This document shows positions 27,201 to 41,600 of a DNA stretch of 64,000 bases, in pieces. The stretch's first letter is position 1. The number at the start of each line of letters is the position of its first letter. The stretch is from Chamaea fasciata. Its lineage: Eukaryota; Chordata; Aves; Passeriformes; Sylviidae. Where the stretch lies: assembly GCA_029207755.1 (NCBI GenBank), contig JARCOQ010000006.1, positions 28,664,522 to 28,728,521 on the forward strand, read 5' to 3'. Both the position numbers and the translations under genes were made by a program. The notes under the pieces were generated by a model. It worked only from the letters and a program-made list of their open reading frames with translations. It did no database searches and was not told where the DNA came from.

Positions 27201-29489
27201 GCAAAAGGTGGGGTAGCCTGTACTCTACTGACACTAAACTCATTGCTACAGGACTCTTCAAACTCCCTCTGATCACAGACCTTGGCCAAGAGGTGACACC
27301 AACAGCTGTTGGCTACCATATCCTCCAACTCTACCAAATAGCCTGGTAAACCCAGCTTTAGCTCAGAACCAAATAAAACCTGGAGATGACACTCACTAAC
27401 TCTATTTATATGGGAGAGATCAAAATAAGTTAAGATCTGGTTTAGTGAGGAACAAAGTATGACCTGAAATGACCCAAATACAGATCAAGAGAGAAAGATT
27501 ATCTCACATCACATCACTGAATATTAGATGAGTTCGGCAAGTTTTATTGTTTTTAATTTGGATGGACTGAACAATAATTAAGTAAATAATAAATATTATA
27601 CCAAAGTGAGTCCCAAGAAGAAGATTTGTATAAAATGGTTATTAACAGCCTGGTAAATCTGAAGGATTTAACAGTGATATAGAGGAAAGGACTGGAGGAG
27701 GGAATGTTAGAGAAGAACAGTAAGGGGATGGATAAAAAGGGAGAGGATGAACTTCAACCAAGAAACTCCAAAGTCTCACTTGCCATTTCAAAGTGTTTTT
27801 TCCTGCCAGCATACTTTCACTAAGCATCAAATGGATTTCTATATATAGATCTTCCTTCACTGATTTGTGTGGTACTTAGCCAGGAAGCTTGAGTAACTGT
27901 TTTATATTTTGTTGCACAATTTCAGTGCTAGACACATGTTTAGTGGTGATACAGCCTATTGATTGCAGAGAACACGTCGCATATCTGCCATTTTATTTCT
28001 GTCCCATAAAATCAGAACTTCAGTAACTTTTTTTGAGAAAGGATATTCTTTAATGTAGAACTATGAATCCTAGGTGGAGAAATTTTACTTTGATGAAATA
28101 AGTTGTTTAGGATGCTGTTTCATAATATTTTGTTTCTTTCGTATCCCATACTTTCAGCAAATGCTGACGGGTACTTTCAGGTCTCCAGTGATAATCCTGA
28201 AGCATTCCCAAGAGTCTGGCAGCTAACCATCTCCCATAGATCTCTGTTGCTCTCTGAATGTGCCATTTTCAGCTGTCTACTTGGGAAGCTTCATTTCCAT
28301 ATGCTCCAAATTCTAGGATTCCAAATATACTTTCCCTGCTGAAATGAAAAAACATTTCATCTCAAAATTTTCACACATAAACATGATTATTTTGAAGAAA
28401 AAAATCCTAACAAGACTGAAAAAACCTCCCTCCCTATTTTTTTTTTAAATTTTTTAAACTATTGCCCTTCATTTAGTTGGGAATGCCATCTGCAACATGT
28501 TGATTTCAAACTGAAATTATTTCAGTTAATTACCCCTTTCCTGAGCTAAAAGTTTATTCTTCTTTTCCTTCAGTTTGAGATACTGGGAAATGGCAGTGGA
28601 GTTGCAAGAATCCCTATTGTTGAAAACTACCATGATGCTTGGTAGCACATGGACATAGCAAGTTTCATTCCTATATCTTACAAGAGCAAAAGAGTTTCAT
28701 TTTAAATTTCAGCTTACTGGGCAAGAAGCGCAGAAGAAAAGAGAAGCTTCACTCTTGAGATCAAAGAGATAAAACCCATATAGCTGAAAATCCTAAAATT
28801 TCCAGGGGCTGAATACAAGTCCTTAGTGAGTGCATTAATTAAATGTTACTGGCAAAGCTACAGATGAATTTCTAAGACTGTATATTCGAACTGCCATCTC
28901 TCTACAGCATAATGTACATGGACATATTTTCCCATGTTAACTTTGGCCTGGTTCTGAGCATGGAACACCACAAATAGGGCAGCTGATTACCACCAGAAAG
29001 TTTACTGTGTTTTGTAGATGCATGTCGGCAAGTTTAAACAACTAGAACTTTAAAAAAGCCAGTGTTAGCCTGCTACCCCATTGACAGAACTGCCACACAT
29101 CTGGGCCCTCCCATGCGATTTTTCCTATGCCGGATTGCTTTGGATGAGCCTAAAGTGTCTGCTTGGGATTTCCAGATGTACTTCAGCTCAACGTCCTCAG
29201 GCAGCTTCTGTGAATTCATGAAACCCTGCACATATTCACCATGTGTATCTCAATCTGAGGGCACATACACCATAAGGGGACGTTCTTGAGAGCACTGACA
29301 CTGCCTGCGACATTGCAGAAGAGTAGTGACCCAATTAAGCAGACACAGCAAGGGTCAGAAGAGTGGAAAGAAACACAGATGTGCTGCACATGTGCAGTGA
29401 GACTACAGTCTGAAGCCCTGACCTGACTGCACTAAAAATAAACGATAAGTACTGGCAAAACTGAGAAGGGGTTAAACCATTTTTGGCAG

Positions 29490-29792
29490 ATAAAGACTAC
29501 CACAGAGGAGAGAGAATGAGCTGTTCTCCCTGTCTGTGGTAAACAGGATGAAAAGGAATGGCCTTAAGTGGCAGCAGGTTTTCAGTCAGACATTGGTATG
29601 TTTTCTTACATATCAGTTCTGCAAAGCACTGAAAATGTCTTAGGGATACTGGAATCTTCATTACTGGCAATACTCGATGACAAGTTAAACAGGCACCTGT
29701 CAGGAAACAGATCATGCTTTACAAAGGACACTAGGTAAGATGATCTCCCCAGGTTCCTTCTAGTTTTATTTTCTTATGATTGTATGCACAAT
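29490..29792 (+). mobile_element. Old CR1-type LINE fragment, 3' end
   Basis: The segments GAATGAGCTGTTCTCCCTGT, AAGTGGCAGCAGG, GTCAGACATTGG, GATACTGGAATCTTCATTAC, AGGCACCTGTCAGG, GATGATCTCCCCAGGTTCCT and a terminal CTTATGATTGTATG follow the order of the CR1 3' region in plus orientation. The copy is truncated at its 5' end and strongly diverged. Apparent short open frames inside it are spurious. Confidence 0.7.
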
Positions 29793-32700
29793 AAGTCTGA
29801 CATATCCCAAAGGTTTCCAATTACAGTGCATGAATAGACCATCTGTGCAAAACAATCTCAATATGCCTGATGCTTCCTGGAAGCATTTTACTTACAGAAA
29901 CAGAAACATAACAGTTACATCCATTTATACAAATGTCTGTCCAGGGTAAATGGGCAAAAAGTCTGATAGAAACACTAATGAAAAAAAAAGTTTATTTATT
30001 TAGCATCTCCTGTTGAATTTAAATAATGCCTGATTCTCCCAAAAACAAAGTATGTTGAAGATGCATAACATGCTGCAAGTGCTAAGGTATAGCCATTTTC
30101 TTGAAAACTACAATAGTTACCCATCCCATGCACTCATAAAGGAAAAGATTCACCTTAGTTCAACCTGTAAAGCACGTGGACATAGTAAGTTTCATTCACA
30201 TAAATTACAAAAAATTACCTTACAAAAAAATTAAATATCTTACTGTAAAGCAGTATTTTAATGAGTTTTTAGGATCAGGTCCATAAAAATTTTAGGTATT
30301 TACTGTACTGAAACAGTCTTATTTAGGAAATGTGTTAAGCCAATTTCTTTAAACATTTCCTCATATAGGGAAACAACAAATCTAAAACTGAATTACAATA
30401 CTAATAGATGGTATTTTCCAAGCTGTCTTTAATTGCAGTTTTAACATGATGGGTAGTCATTTGCAGATAGCTGAATTGAATGGTTGGGCATGGAATCGAA
30501 GCCTTTAAGTGTTTTGAAATTCCTCAGATTCAAAAACATGAGGATTAAAGTGAAATTTGCTCCTGGATAAACCACTTATAATGGAAGGCTATATGGGCAA
30601 ATACAATGTTATTATGGACGTTTAAGAGCCAGTGAATCAAATATGAAATCACTCAAGACCACTTTTGAAACTTTCTCAAAGTGATAATCATGCCTCTGCT
30701 TATATTATTTCTGCAGAATTGCATTATTCTTATAGCCATTCATATTGTAATAATTGAGGGGTTCATATAGCATACACAAATAAAACTTATCAATATATAT
30801 TGAATAGTAATCTTTAAAGCCTATATGCTAAAATTTTAATATATAGGTAACATACCCACCTGTCTAGTCAAAGAGTGTAATTTGGTAAAACAGCTCAATC
30901 TTCTTAACATGAAGAACTAAAGAAAGTGTATGAAGGTATCTCTCGGTTTTTCCTTTGTTAGTTGCTATTGCCGCAGCTCTTTCTTGATGGTAGTTGGTGG
31001 TACTGGTTAGATGTGGGGTAAATTCAGAGGCACAAACAGAAAGTGTCCTGTCTGGTGCTCATGCTGCAATGAATTTGGCAGTCTTGGAACTTGTCTCTTT
31101 GTAAATGAGAAGAACTGTGATAATGTAAGTTAGGAGTTAGGGAGAGTTTAAAATAGATTTTGAGATCAATATAATGAGTCAAAAAAAGGTGAATGATATA
31201 TAGAGAAAGAATAGGCAGGGGAAAGCTTGCCTAAGCCATCTGACATTGTTTTTGTTTTATACTTACACCTGATCTTGTTAAAGTTCCACATTGTAAACTG
31301 GGCTGGGCTGAATCAACATACACAGAAAAAAAGCTAGCAAAAGTACAAAATAATATTTGAGTTTCATTAAAAAACCTAAAGAATAACAGATTCATCCTTC
31401 AGCCCTTGGGAGATGAAATGGAATTCTATTCACAGAAATATGCTGAGAATCAGGTTTTCTAAACTAAATGTTTAGTATAAGCTTTTGATGCATAAGTATG
31501 TTCCAAAACTTTATTAAGTAAGCTAGAGCTATGTTTTTTAATTCAGCACAATTTTTATATGTGCTGCTTCTAAATAATTATCTTTTTAAGTAATATAATA
31601 ACAAATTTTAAATGTCTGTTTCCTCTACATAATAAGACAGAGAAAGGTCAAAAGGTTGAGATATGGATGGGAAAATCTGGGTGTGAAGGCAGTGAAGGAA
31701 GGGTAGAAGAATAAAATTGGCATGGGTTAATAACATCTTTTTGAGAAGGTCATGAATATTACCATACATCTACATTCAGCTTCAAAGATACCTAGGTCAG
31801 AAACAAAATATCGCTGAAAACAAAGAACAAAGGAGATGCTCAGAAGAAAGTGAGGGACAGATGGATCCAAACAATAGACTGAAGCCAGTAAGAGATCCTG
31901 GCAAGAAAACAAAGAACAAGTTGGAGACATTAGACACCAAGATCAAGAGACAAGAGCTGGTGAGTACAAGTGTCCTGCTCATCTAGCAGAAATGCTTAGT
32001 GACTCATTCACTTAAGGCTGGAGACAGAAGACTGCAGCCACTAACAGCTCCTAAGGGGTGCAAAACCAGCACATTGTCCCCAGTTGAAAAAGAACTCAGG
32101 AAAGGTGGTGAGGACTTGTTCTAAGCTAACACCTTTTTTCCATCTGCATCCTGAAAGGGACTTTCATCTGGCATCTAAAGCACTCCTGAGAAAGTGGCTC
32201 TGGTCCCTACAGTGGATGAAAGCTGAGACTTAATCTTTTTCTTCCCAGGGACTGTTAGGAGAGGGAGTAGAAGCCTCTCCAGTACCACAGGCATTGGGGA
32301 AATGGAGGTGAAAAACACCACTCTGGCCAAATCAGTGGAGGGGAGGAGGAAGGGTAAGGAATCTTTTTTAGGGGATTGATGTGATTGATAGAGTGTTGCC
32401 CGAGGGAAATCAAAGAACAATTCTTGTGCCTGGTATTTCTCATTAACTCAGTGGATTCCTACTCAGCTTGCTGGGTAACTGTATCCCATCCCACAGCACT
32501 CATTTGCCTCAGGCTCTGTGTTGAAATTTAAAAACAGGTGCTAGGGTTAAGAAGAATCACTTGCAACTATTTCACTGGGGAAAAACCTTTTACTTTTACT
32601 TTTCTTGACCCTCTGCTAAAATTTAGAGACATTGTCCAAGGTAAATTTGGGGTGTTTTTGTTTCTGTTTTCTTTGTTTGTTTTTTTAAAAAATCTGTTTT

Positions 32701-33339
32701 TGCTTTGCTTTAATTGATGAAGTGGCATGTCATTTACTTAATGACGAGAACACCTGAACATTTTGACTTATATAAAGTTTCCATACCTTCCAGTTTGGAG
32801 CAAGGATGGCACAAAAATATGTTAACTGTCCCTTTAGACCAAAAATATCTGGCCAAAAGACATGACACAAAGGATGGTGATCAGGACAGAATGTGATCTT
32901 AGGCAGGACAAATTTGCAATCTCAGTGGCCCGTTCTTAGATCCTATGAATCTGTCTAGTTTCACTAAATAAGACTTATATCCTATCAAAGAATGTGTCTG
33001 ACATTGTCTTCAGTAATAGTTTTGTGACTTCATATAAAGAAGATTTTACTTGAATGTTTGGTGGTAGGATAGTTCCTTAATAAAATCTCTTTTAGATAAC
33101 TCAGTTTGGATAAAAGAGGAGGGAAATTTATATCTGCTGAATGCTACTGAGCTCTGTACCCCATGTTGACTTTAGTTACAGAGTTCACTGATACCTCTAA
33201 TGTAGTAAATACTGAGACTCTTTCTTTGATACTCTGTGTGTTGATGAATTACTATTTAACCACTGGCCTTAGTGGGTTACATATATATATTTCTTGATAT
33301 TTTGCAGCTCTTAAATTGTGAAATAAAAATTTAGGGATG
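29793..33339. other. Intergenic, no gene seen
   Basis: AT-rich sequence with short unrecognised open frames only. Around 31,600-32,350 the plus strand is purine-rich. No family was recognised. Confidence 0.55.
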
Positions 33340-33530
33340 TTGTTGGTTTTCAGGGTTTGTTTTTTGTTTTTCTTTTAGTTTTTTGGGGGTGTTTTTTTGG
33401 TTTGGGTTTTTTTTTGTTGTTGTTGGGGTTTTTTGTGTGTTTTTTTTTGGGTTGTTGTTTTTGGTTTTGTTTTTGTTTTGGTTTTGGTTTTTTTTTTGGT
33501 TTTTTTTGCTGCTGCTGCTGTTGGTTTTGT
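33340..33530. repeat. G/T-rich low-complexity tract ending in GCT repeats
   Basis: About 190 bases of T blocks broken by G blocks of two to five (for example GGGGGTG, TTTGGGTTT, GTTGTTGTTGGGG), ending in GCTGCTGCTGCTG. Both strands give open frames, rich in Phe/Gly/Cys on plus and Lys/Asn/Gln/Pro on minus; these are low-complexity artefacts. Confidence 0.9.
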
Positions 33531-34673
33531 AGCAGCAAGCAAAATGGAAAATTAGGTAGTTGCAGCCAGTTAACTTATTCAGATGAGAAATCTGTGTCAC
33601 TCCTGTGTATGATTGAAGTATTTGGTCTGTTCAGGAACTGCCTGTTTTAGGATGACATTAGTTACTGCAAATTGGTAATCAAGCTAGACAAATCTGGAGG
33701 AATAAAAAGAAAGATTAAGGATGTAATGAACAATATGTATGTTTTTGCCAGTCATAACAGCTGTTCAAAAATGTCTGTTAGATGCTTCCATCAGCTTGGC
33801 TTTCATTCTGTGATAGCTGAAGAGTAATGAATGGTCTTTTAAATTTTCTTTTAAAATTTATTTCATAGGATGAGTTACTTTAGACAAGAGGTGAACCAGA
33901 GGGCACATAAGAAGTATGCTGAATAAAAAAGAAAATGGAGATATAAATTATACAGTCAGACCCTCACTCATAAAGAAAACATTAAAGGAATCTGGAAAAC
34001 AATACACTGTAAACAAAGTATATTTGCAGGAGAAGGGTAAGCACTATAGACGGCATGGACATGATCCCTTACTGAAATTATGACAAAGTCTCTCATTGGC
34101 TTTAATGAGCTTAATCTCTTGTGATATCAATTTGAAAGCCTAGTACGAGAAGAGCACACCTGGTTCCACCAGGGATTATTTTTGCTGTATGTCTGCCAAT
34201 GTGAGGCTCTGCATTCTCTCATCTGAGAGCTGGAGAGAAACTCCCTCTCTTTGAATATAACAGTGAAGGGAGAGAGGAAGGTTCCTACCAAAAGCCAAGT
34301 CTGTTTGTCACCAGCTTGAAAGCCAAGATTAAATATAAGATATAGCACCAGAATTTTTGTTGCAAGATACCCTCCAGCAGATTTCAGAAAATAATGCTCA
34401 TTAGAACTTGCCTGATCAGATGGAAAATGTCTATTGGGTAAGGAAGGAAAGATTGCTAAAGCAGAAAACTTTTTATCTTCAGTGAAAGTTTTTTGACCTT
34501 TGAGAGTAAAGGGAAATGCAACAAGGAAGAAGAACAAATGGCTCAAACACTAATAAATCTTCAAGGGAGTTAGAAGAAAGCCCCAAAACTTGGAAGTGTG
34601 ACTAGAGAAGGTATTGCTTACCTCACAGCCTAATAAAATAATATAATATGGGCTGAGCTTGGTCTATGCTGGC

Positions 34674-34694
34674 AAAAAAAAAAAAAAAAAAAAA
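34674..34694. repeat. Poly-A run, 21 bases
   Basis: Twenty-one A followed by an A/T-rich stretch with TTTAAAAATTTAAAAATTTT-like symmetry. Simple sequence only. Confidence 0.9.
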
Positions 34695-35618
34695 GCTTAA
34701 AAATTTAAAAATTTTGAGAGGTATTTATATAATTTTACACATAACCATAAAACATGCAGAGAAGGGCTGATAAATGAAGCTATGGCAGCAAACAAAACAG
34801 GATTATACATCAGAAGGATGTACAGTTACAGGTGACAACTGCAGGTAAGTAATGTAAATAGTGAAAACTCAGATGGGACACCAAAAGAGCAAGCAGTACT
34901 TGAAAGGTTTGTGCTCTGTTAAAGCTTCAGATATCAAATAGTGCCACCAGAAATATTGAAAGCAGTTATTAATGTGGCAATAATGACATAGCATAGCTAC
35001 TGCCTTACAAAAATCATTCTGGAAAGACATATAAAATTAAAGATGATGAATACCAATGCAAGTGGTTCTGTATTAGATGCAAAGAATAAATGGATAGCCA
35101 AGTAATAAAACCTGCTTCAAGAAAAAAAACACTTTAGGAAATGTTTATAAACCAGGTTGTGTTTGTGTGGTATTGTAATAGAGTCCCTGGATTGGATTAA
35201 GGTAGGAAAAAATATGCAAAAATAAAGCAGGAGAATACATAGAGAAGATTATATCACTACTGAGAACCTTAATCGCCTAATGACAGACCTGATAATGCAG
35301 TAACAGGTCTCCATATTCTGGAATATCATTGCCAACAAAGTTTTTCATCAGCTAATCAATAATGAAAAATAATGCCAGAAGTAATTTCAGTAAGATCTTA
35401 AAATGTGATCAAAATGGTGACCATAGGCATGAAAGAGGGATGGGGGAAAGTGGTATCAACTATCAAAATTTTATTTCTGTTAAATAGGAGAATGAAAAAG
35501 TTCTGTGATAAATTTTTGAATTTCAGATGCTCACATTTCATCAGTGAAATATAGTAAAAATATAGGAACTAAGAGCCTGAGAGCTTGAATTCAGAAGAGG
35601 TTCAGAACTTCTTGAACT

Positions 35619-35692
35619 CTGATTTCTTAGCAAAGTAAAAATTGCTATAAGAAATCTGATTTCTTAGCAAAGTAAAAATTGCTATCAGAAAT
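35619..35692. repeat. 37-bp tandem duplication, each unit a hairpin
   Basis: Positions 35,619-35,655 and 35,656-35,692 are direct tandem copies that differ at one base in 37 (A in the first, C in the second, near the right arm). Within each unit GATTTCTTAGCAA pairs with TTGCTATAAGAAATC, giving 13-base arms with a two-base bulge around a short A-rich loop; the second copy carries the single change in its right arm. The near identity suggests a recent duplication. Confidence 0.9.
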
Positions 35693-38600
35693 TTAAATAG
35701 ATTCCAGATCCTTCTTCAGGGCATGATAGGATTAAAGAATGAATTTAGAAAAAGGGGGAAGAAAAACTTAATTTTTAAAAAAGTTGAATGTTACAGGTCA
35801 AGAACTGCAGAGATAAAATACATATAGCCTAAAGTAGGACAGTATTAAAATCAAGAGTAAACATTAAACACTCTACATACAAAAAACGAGCTGCACAAAT
35901 AAAAGCAGAATAAGGAAGCAATTAAGATGATACTGATACAGTACAAAAGACAAAATGAAACCTTCATCGCATTTTATCCTAGCACAGGAAAATGGTGAGT
36001 AAACTAGAGTACCAGACCGTTAGAAATGAGGATAGAGATACTTCCATTGCTGATTCAAGTCGAAATAATCCTCCGAGATTTTGGGGACCAACTAACCCTT
36101 ACTAGGAAATTCAATGAAAAAAAACCCACAATAATGAACAAATGACAGGTCTGATTTGGTAGTAAGCATTTTTAGTAGGTCAGCATGTTCTGGGACGGAG
36201 AACTGTTTGATCTAAATGATGATGCTAGTGGATAACAAGGGTTTTGAACAGATCAGAACAAAATCCATCTAAAATTAGGAGGTTTAAGTACTGCAGGAGT
36301 GGTGGTCTGAATGAATGAGGCTACCAACTGGAGTATAAAAAGCTATGAAAACTGGTACAAGCCAGTCTAAGAAGAGCTATACTGAGCCGTCATATCTCAG
36401 GACTAGACTGCAGAGACCCCTTCTAATTCCTGATTATTGCAGTAAATCCTTCAATTTTTTTCCAAAAATTTTTTCTTACACAATTCTGCCCTACTCCATG
36501 GTATTTCAGAGTTTTAAATGTCAAAATGAATTAAGCAATGGAGTTCTCCTTTGTCCCCTTAATTTTGACAGACTTCAGTGTTTTATCATAGACATAATTT
36601 TTCTTGCAAAATTACGTGGATTATTCAAACACTCAAAGTAAAAATCAACAGAAACCGGAAAAAGAAAAATTAATCTGAATTGGATGTATATCTTAAACAT
36701 ATAAAAACCCAAGTTACAGACATTATTCATTTTTCCCATAATTTTCAGGATATGTTACTTGGAATTATTGCAGAAAAATTTAAAGCCATCAGTACAGAAA
36801 AACCAAAGCAAAAATCCTAACAGAAAGAAGAACAGAAGCTATATAACATGAAGACTAAATTCTTTGCTCTAGCAATCAGCTTTGTTTCAAAACATCCTCA
36901 GTTCCTGCTGTGCATCTTTAGCAAAAATGTTAGTGCCTTGGTCTCTGCCTGGCCTTTGCTGTAATTAGTGCTAAAGTTCTCTTCAAAGCACTTCTGAACA
37001 AGTTGTCATCCTTCATTGCAGCTTCCGTCTTCAGCAAAGCTAAGCTTCTCTTCAAAGTGTGAAACATCAAACAAGCCTCAGCATTTTCAGAAACAAACTT
37101 TAGTTTGATGCTCCCTGTGTCTTTCTGCCCACAACCTAAGCACTCTTGTGGTTAAGTGAAAACTAATTCCTTCCTCTGGGAACTCCTACCAACGACTGGG
37201 AATATTGTATGGTTTTGATTTTTTTTATGCTGCAGAAGCCATAAAATTTCAAGGACCCTCCAGCTACTTTTATTAAGTAAAATAACATCACTCAGCAGTC
37301 CTGAAATTCTAGTTCAGTACACAAAGGGGAGAAAAAAGACCTAAAGAAGTACAATAAAATCTCTCTCAAAGTATTTTAGTTGTTTAAGTTTCAAATCTCA
37401 GGTACTGTACAAAAGTAAAGCTTTTCTGCCTCTAAGATATCTGCATAGAAAACATTTGGGGTTTTTTAACCTATCTTTGTTAGACTTGTTAGGAAATTTC
37501 AGCAGCAGGGAGGAAGAATGCAATTAATTTGCTGAGAAATATCTGTGCACACAAATGGGTTTTTAAATCCATATGCTTCCATGTAAATATACGTCACTTC
37601 AAGCCACCAGATGAAACATTTGTTAGACGACCCCTAAGCCAGTAAGTTCTCTTTTGGCTTGCGTAAGATCATCAGTCAGATGATATCACTTCACTTCATT
37701 AAAGATGGCACGTATTTTTCTTGAATCTGTAACCAAGTGATATAGTCTGTCAGTACAATTAATATATCCTGCACTGAAACTTAGACTTCATTATTTGTTG
37801 ATTGTTTGGAATATTTTACTTTGTATGTCTCCTACATTGTTCAATCCAAATTTGGATTTTTGTTCACACATTTATTTTATGTCTTTAATTTAGTTTTAGC
37901 ACTTTTCAAAAAACTTGCTACTTACCAATGGTAGCAATTTATCACCTGGCCTTTTTAAGATTACACCCAGTTTTAAACACATTTCTATAAAGAAGTAACT
38001 CAGGGTTGCTAATTTTCCTTCAAGACAAGTAGTCTATAACATTGGTGGTAGAAGTCATAGCAGAGTTCTTAGGAAAACCTACAGGAAACTGCCACTATGC
38101 AAACTTTTGCTCCCCAACTATTACAGTACCTGTTTTCTTTCAATTAATTATGGTCCTAGATGGGCCACAGTCTGAATTGCACAGACTTTCATGCTTTTTT
38201 AAATGGTCTCTTTAGATTTAGAGGTTTAGAGGAAGAACCATATATGTTATAAGCAAAATAAGTCACATTTGAAGCCACATACAAAATCATTGTATGACAT
38301 ACATGGGTTGGTTTGCAGTATGCTCTAGATGAAAACGCTGATCTAATATATTATAAACCTAATATATTCTGCCTGAAAACAATCAGTGTAAATTTGAGGA
38401 AAAAATGCAACAACAGTGTGGTAACCTGTTTTTGGAAGCTTTTTCAATTCCCCTCAGTCAGTCCTTGCACTAGTCCTGAAGCATGAAAATATCAATGATT
38501 TTATTTTAATCTTCTCTAAACCAGCTGTAGAAGATTTTTATAGTTTCTGAATTTGGAATTCTGAATATGGAATTCTGGTTTCCTGTAAAATTCTTAGATT

Positions 38601-41600
38601 GATTTTAAAAATGTACATTCTAAAATGGATTAATTACACTTTCAGGTAAATAAATCATGTCCTTTACTAACTTTTAATTGTCTGTCTTGTAACTGAATCA
38701 TGGCTGATTTTGGATGAAAAGGCCATTTTAATTTTAGTTAATTTTAAAATCAGATGCTGTCAATGAAATTGTATTTATCCTTCTTTAATTTCCTTATATA
38801 TGTATCTTTATGTGGTAGGAAGTTTTTCTTTTGATAACACTTGATTCTCATTTTGTCATTCATATCTTGTGATGTAAAAATAATTCTTTTCATTTTGGAT
38901 GAATGGCTCTAGTGGCAATGCTGATTTAAAAAGCTCCTGTCACCCTCCAAACCCTCACTGTGCCTGCTCTTGTAATTTCTCCTGCAGCTTGATAGGTTGT
39001 CAGCTGTTTCAAACCAAATGACTGCATGGCCAGGTTCAACCTGGACCAATATACTCTCTTTCAACACTGGTGCTTCTTTCTTCCTCTCTCCTTGGTTTTG
39101 TCTCTGTACTCTTATTTTAAGCTGCCCTTAGTCCACAGGGGAATCCAGCAAATAACTGAACAGAGGACAGTGAGCTGTGACAGCTTGGCAAGGCAGGAAC
39201 TTCTTAAGCCACACTGTTTCCACAAATCCTTCATCTTAAAATTGAGGCTTCTGTCTGTTTGAGAAGCTATTTACCAGATTGGATTTTTCCAGAGAGTAAG
39301 GAAAAAAGTTTCATTGCTTACATATAATGATGTGACAGGCACTGCGATACATCCCTGTTCAGGGAAAGGCTCAGCAGCTCTTATTTCTCTTTTGCTCGTA
39401 CAGGGGAAGCTCTTACATTTTGCACTTTAGTTAGCTGTAAATATTGTTTTAACTTGTTTGAGAAGGTGTAAACTGATAGTCTTGCCTCGTATGACTCAGC
39501 AGCTTCCCAGTTCACATACAGGTCATACTTACATTTATTAAAACCTTTCAAACATAGTGTGCAGTTTTCATTTTAAATTAGCCAAGGCAGTTGGTTGTGT
39601 GTAGTCATTTCCTAGTTTTATGTAGAGCAGTCAAGAACCCAGATTGTGTTAAGTGATGCAGTAGATATTTGTCTGACAACAAGGTCTAATTTGCATAGAT
39701 TTATCTGCTCACACATTTATGAGCTTTGTGTTTTACTCCCCATTCTTAGAGCTGTTCTTAAGGCTTTGCAGATGAAGCAGCAGCAACTTGCTACTAGAAA
39801 AGCTTTCCATCTTACTTCAACTGCTGAAAAACAGTTGAAGCTTTCTGTTCTAAGAAAAAATAAAACAACTTTATCAGCAGCTTAGTTGCTCTAGAAATGC
39901 ACTTTGTTCAGAGCATTTCAGGTGTTGGCTTTTTTTCTCTGAGATCTCAGGCAGTTTTCAGGTGATTATTTATATCCAGGATATACTATTTCTGCCTCAA
40001 TTCCAGTGCAGCTTATCCGGATCTGTTGCTGAACTCTGCTTTTTCCTGAAAGTTGTAAGCACTTAAATATAATGTACAGAAGCTGTAGATCATGCTCAGA
40101 AATCTTCTTTGGTTTATAACTGCATAGAGCAAGGATCCTTCATCAAACTGTGGGTCGAAGTATGTTGAGTTTATAGCAGCCCTCCCATGTAAAATAGATA
40201 ACATAAAGGGTGATCTTATTTTTTTAAACTAAGAACACTTCACATTTTCCAAGCAATTTAATTTTGGTTTATGACCTTTTTAGGCTGAAGCTGTATTACA
40301 TTAGGGAAATGAACTTGATCTGGAATCTGGAAATCAGATTTCTTTGATTTTACTGTTCAGACTTCACACCTGAACTTTCAGTTTTAGCGTGGGACAAAGA
40401 GGGAATGTAAAACACTGACACATGGGTTTTTCTGCTACTGAGTTTGCAGACACCTGATCAAGTCTTTGGAATATAACCAGTTTAGCCATATGTGCAGCTA
40501 CAGAAAGGCCAGTGTTGCATCAGCTGGATGAGTATTGCACAAATGATTTGACATGCTCAGGGTGGGAGCTTGGGCTATAAATTCTATGTACATTTGCAGT
40601 TAAAGCCTAGCTGGTCTGACTCTAACAGGAGGTATGAGTATGACTGCACACATGCTAAACAGCACCTGCCTACATACACCTGCTCAGAAGGGTCCTAGCC
40701 AGCAATAAGGAAGTTTTTCCTTGGCAATAAGCAGGCATGTATATCCAAAAAAAGACTGATATGGATTTTTAGGAAGAATTCAGTCATTATTTAATTGATT
40801 GATTATCTATTGTAGAATACATATTAAGAAATTATCAAACTGTGAACAAAATTTCTGGTTTAGTATCATGGTTATTTGGTGAATCAGAAATTTTACTGCT
40901 TGTTATATTAAGATGCCCGTTTAAGGGCTGAAAATAATATTGATGCAGAACAAAAAATAAAGCTTAATTGCCCTTTAAAAAAGGTGTTGCAAATTATTTA
41001 TAAACATTATACTTAAATATACATTAAATATAGATGTGTTCAGAGTGACAGTGAGGAACACCTACTTTCTACAAGACAATTAGGGTTTTTTTGGAAGAAG
41101 GATAAAGGACTAGGGAAGAGGGAGAGGGACTCTTAATCAGAGATTTTCTGTAATGAAATAATTAACAAAGACAACTAACAGTTTCAAATCCATTCTCTTC
41201 CATTATACCTTGAGTATTGGCATACAATCTAGCAACCTCATTGGCACTTTGTATAGTATTACCAAGTAAAAATAAATAAAACCTCTTGTCTTCAAGAAAA
41301 CATAGCAATGTAACATTTGGTACCATTTCCCCCCCCACACACACTTCTCTTAATTCCTGTAATCCCTGGCATAGGAGATCCACATGGGCTTCTTAAGTTT
41401 TGTTAGAAATGTTCACTACTAGAGATGAGGACATTCTATAGTTTTCCATGTTCTGCCACAAAATGAAAGTATTTTTAATAATGATACTCATTTCACTTGC
41501 AATCACAGCACATGATTACTTTTTACCTGGTTTGTTGGGAGCATTTAAGACTAGTCAAAGCTTCTTCATGTGACAATCATCAGCATAGAATGCTCTCTAC

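Larger units (their letters stand above)
17532..29489. other. Intergenic, no gene seen
   Basis: Twelve kilobases of AT-rich sequence with the 47-base poly-A and 38-base poly-T runs. The longest frame, about 134 codons on the minus strand at 20,409-20,813, has no recognisable motif and no codon or conservation signal visible by eye. A GC-richer patch at about 21,250-21,830 and another at about 26,750-27,340 are unassigned. Confidence 0.55.

Noticed and set aside
33331..33650. Phe/Gly/Cys-rich plus-strand and Lys/Asn/Pro-rich minus-strand frames
   Set aside because: Both come from a G/T-rich low-complexity tract.
34127..34546. 139-codon minus-strand open frame
   Set aside because: No recognisable domain. 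It lies in a pyrimidine-rich minus strand (purine-rich plus), which biases codons, and is compatible with chance.
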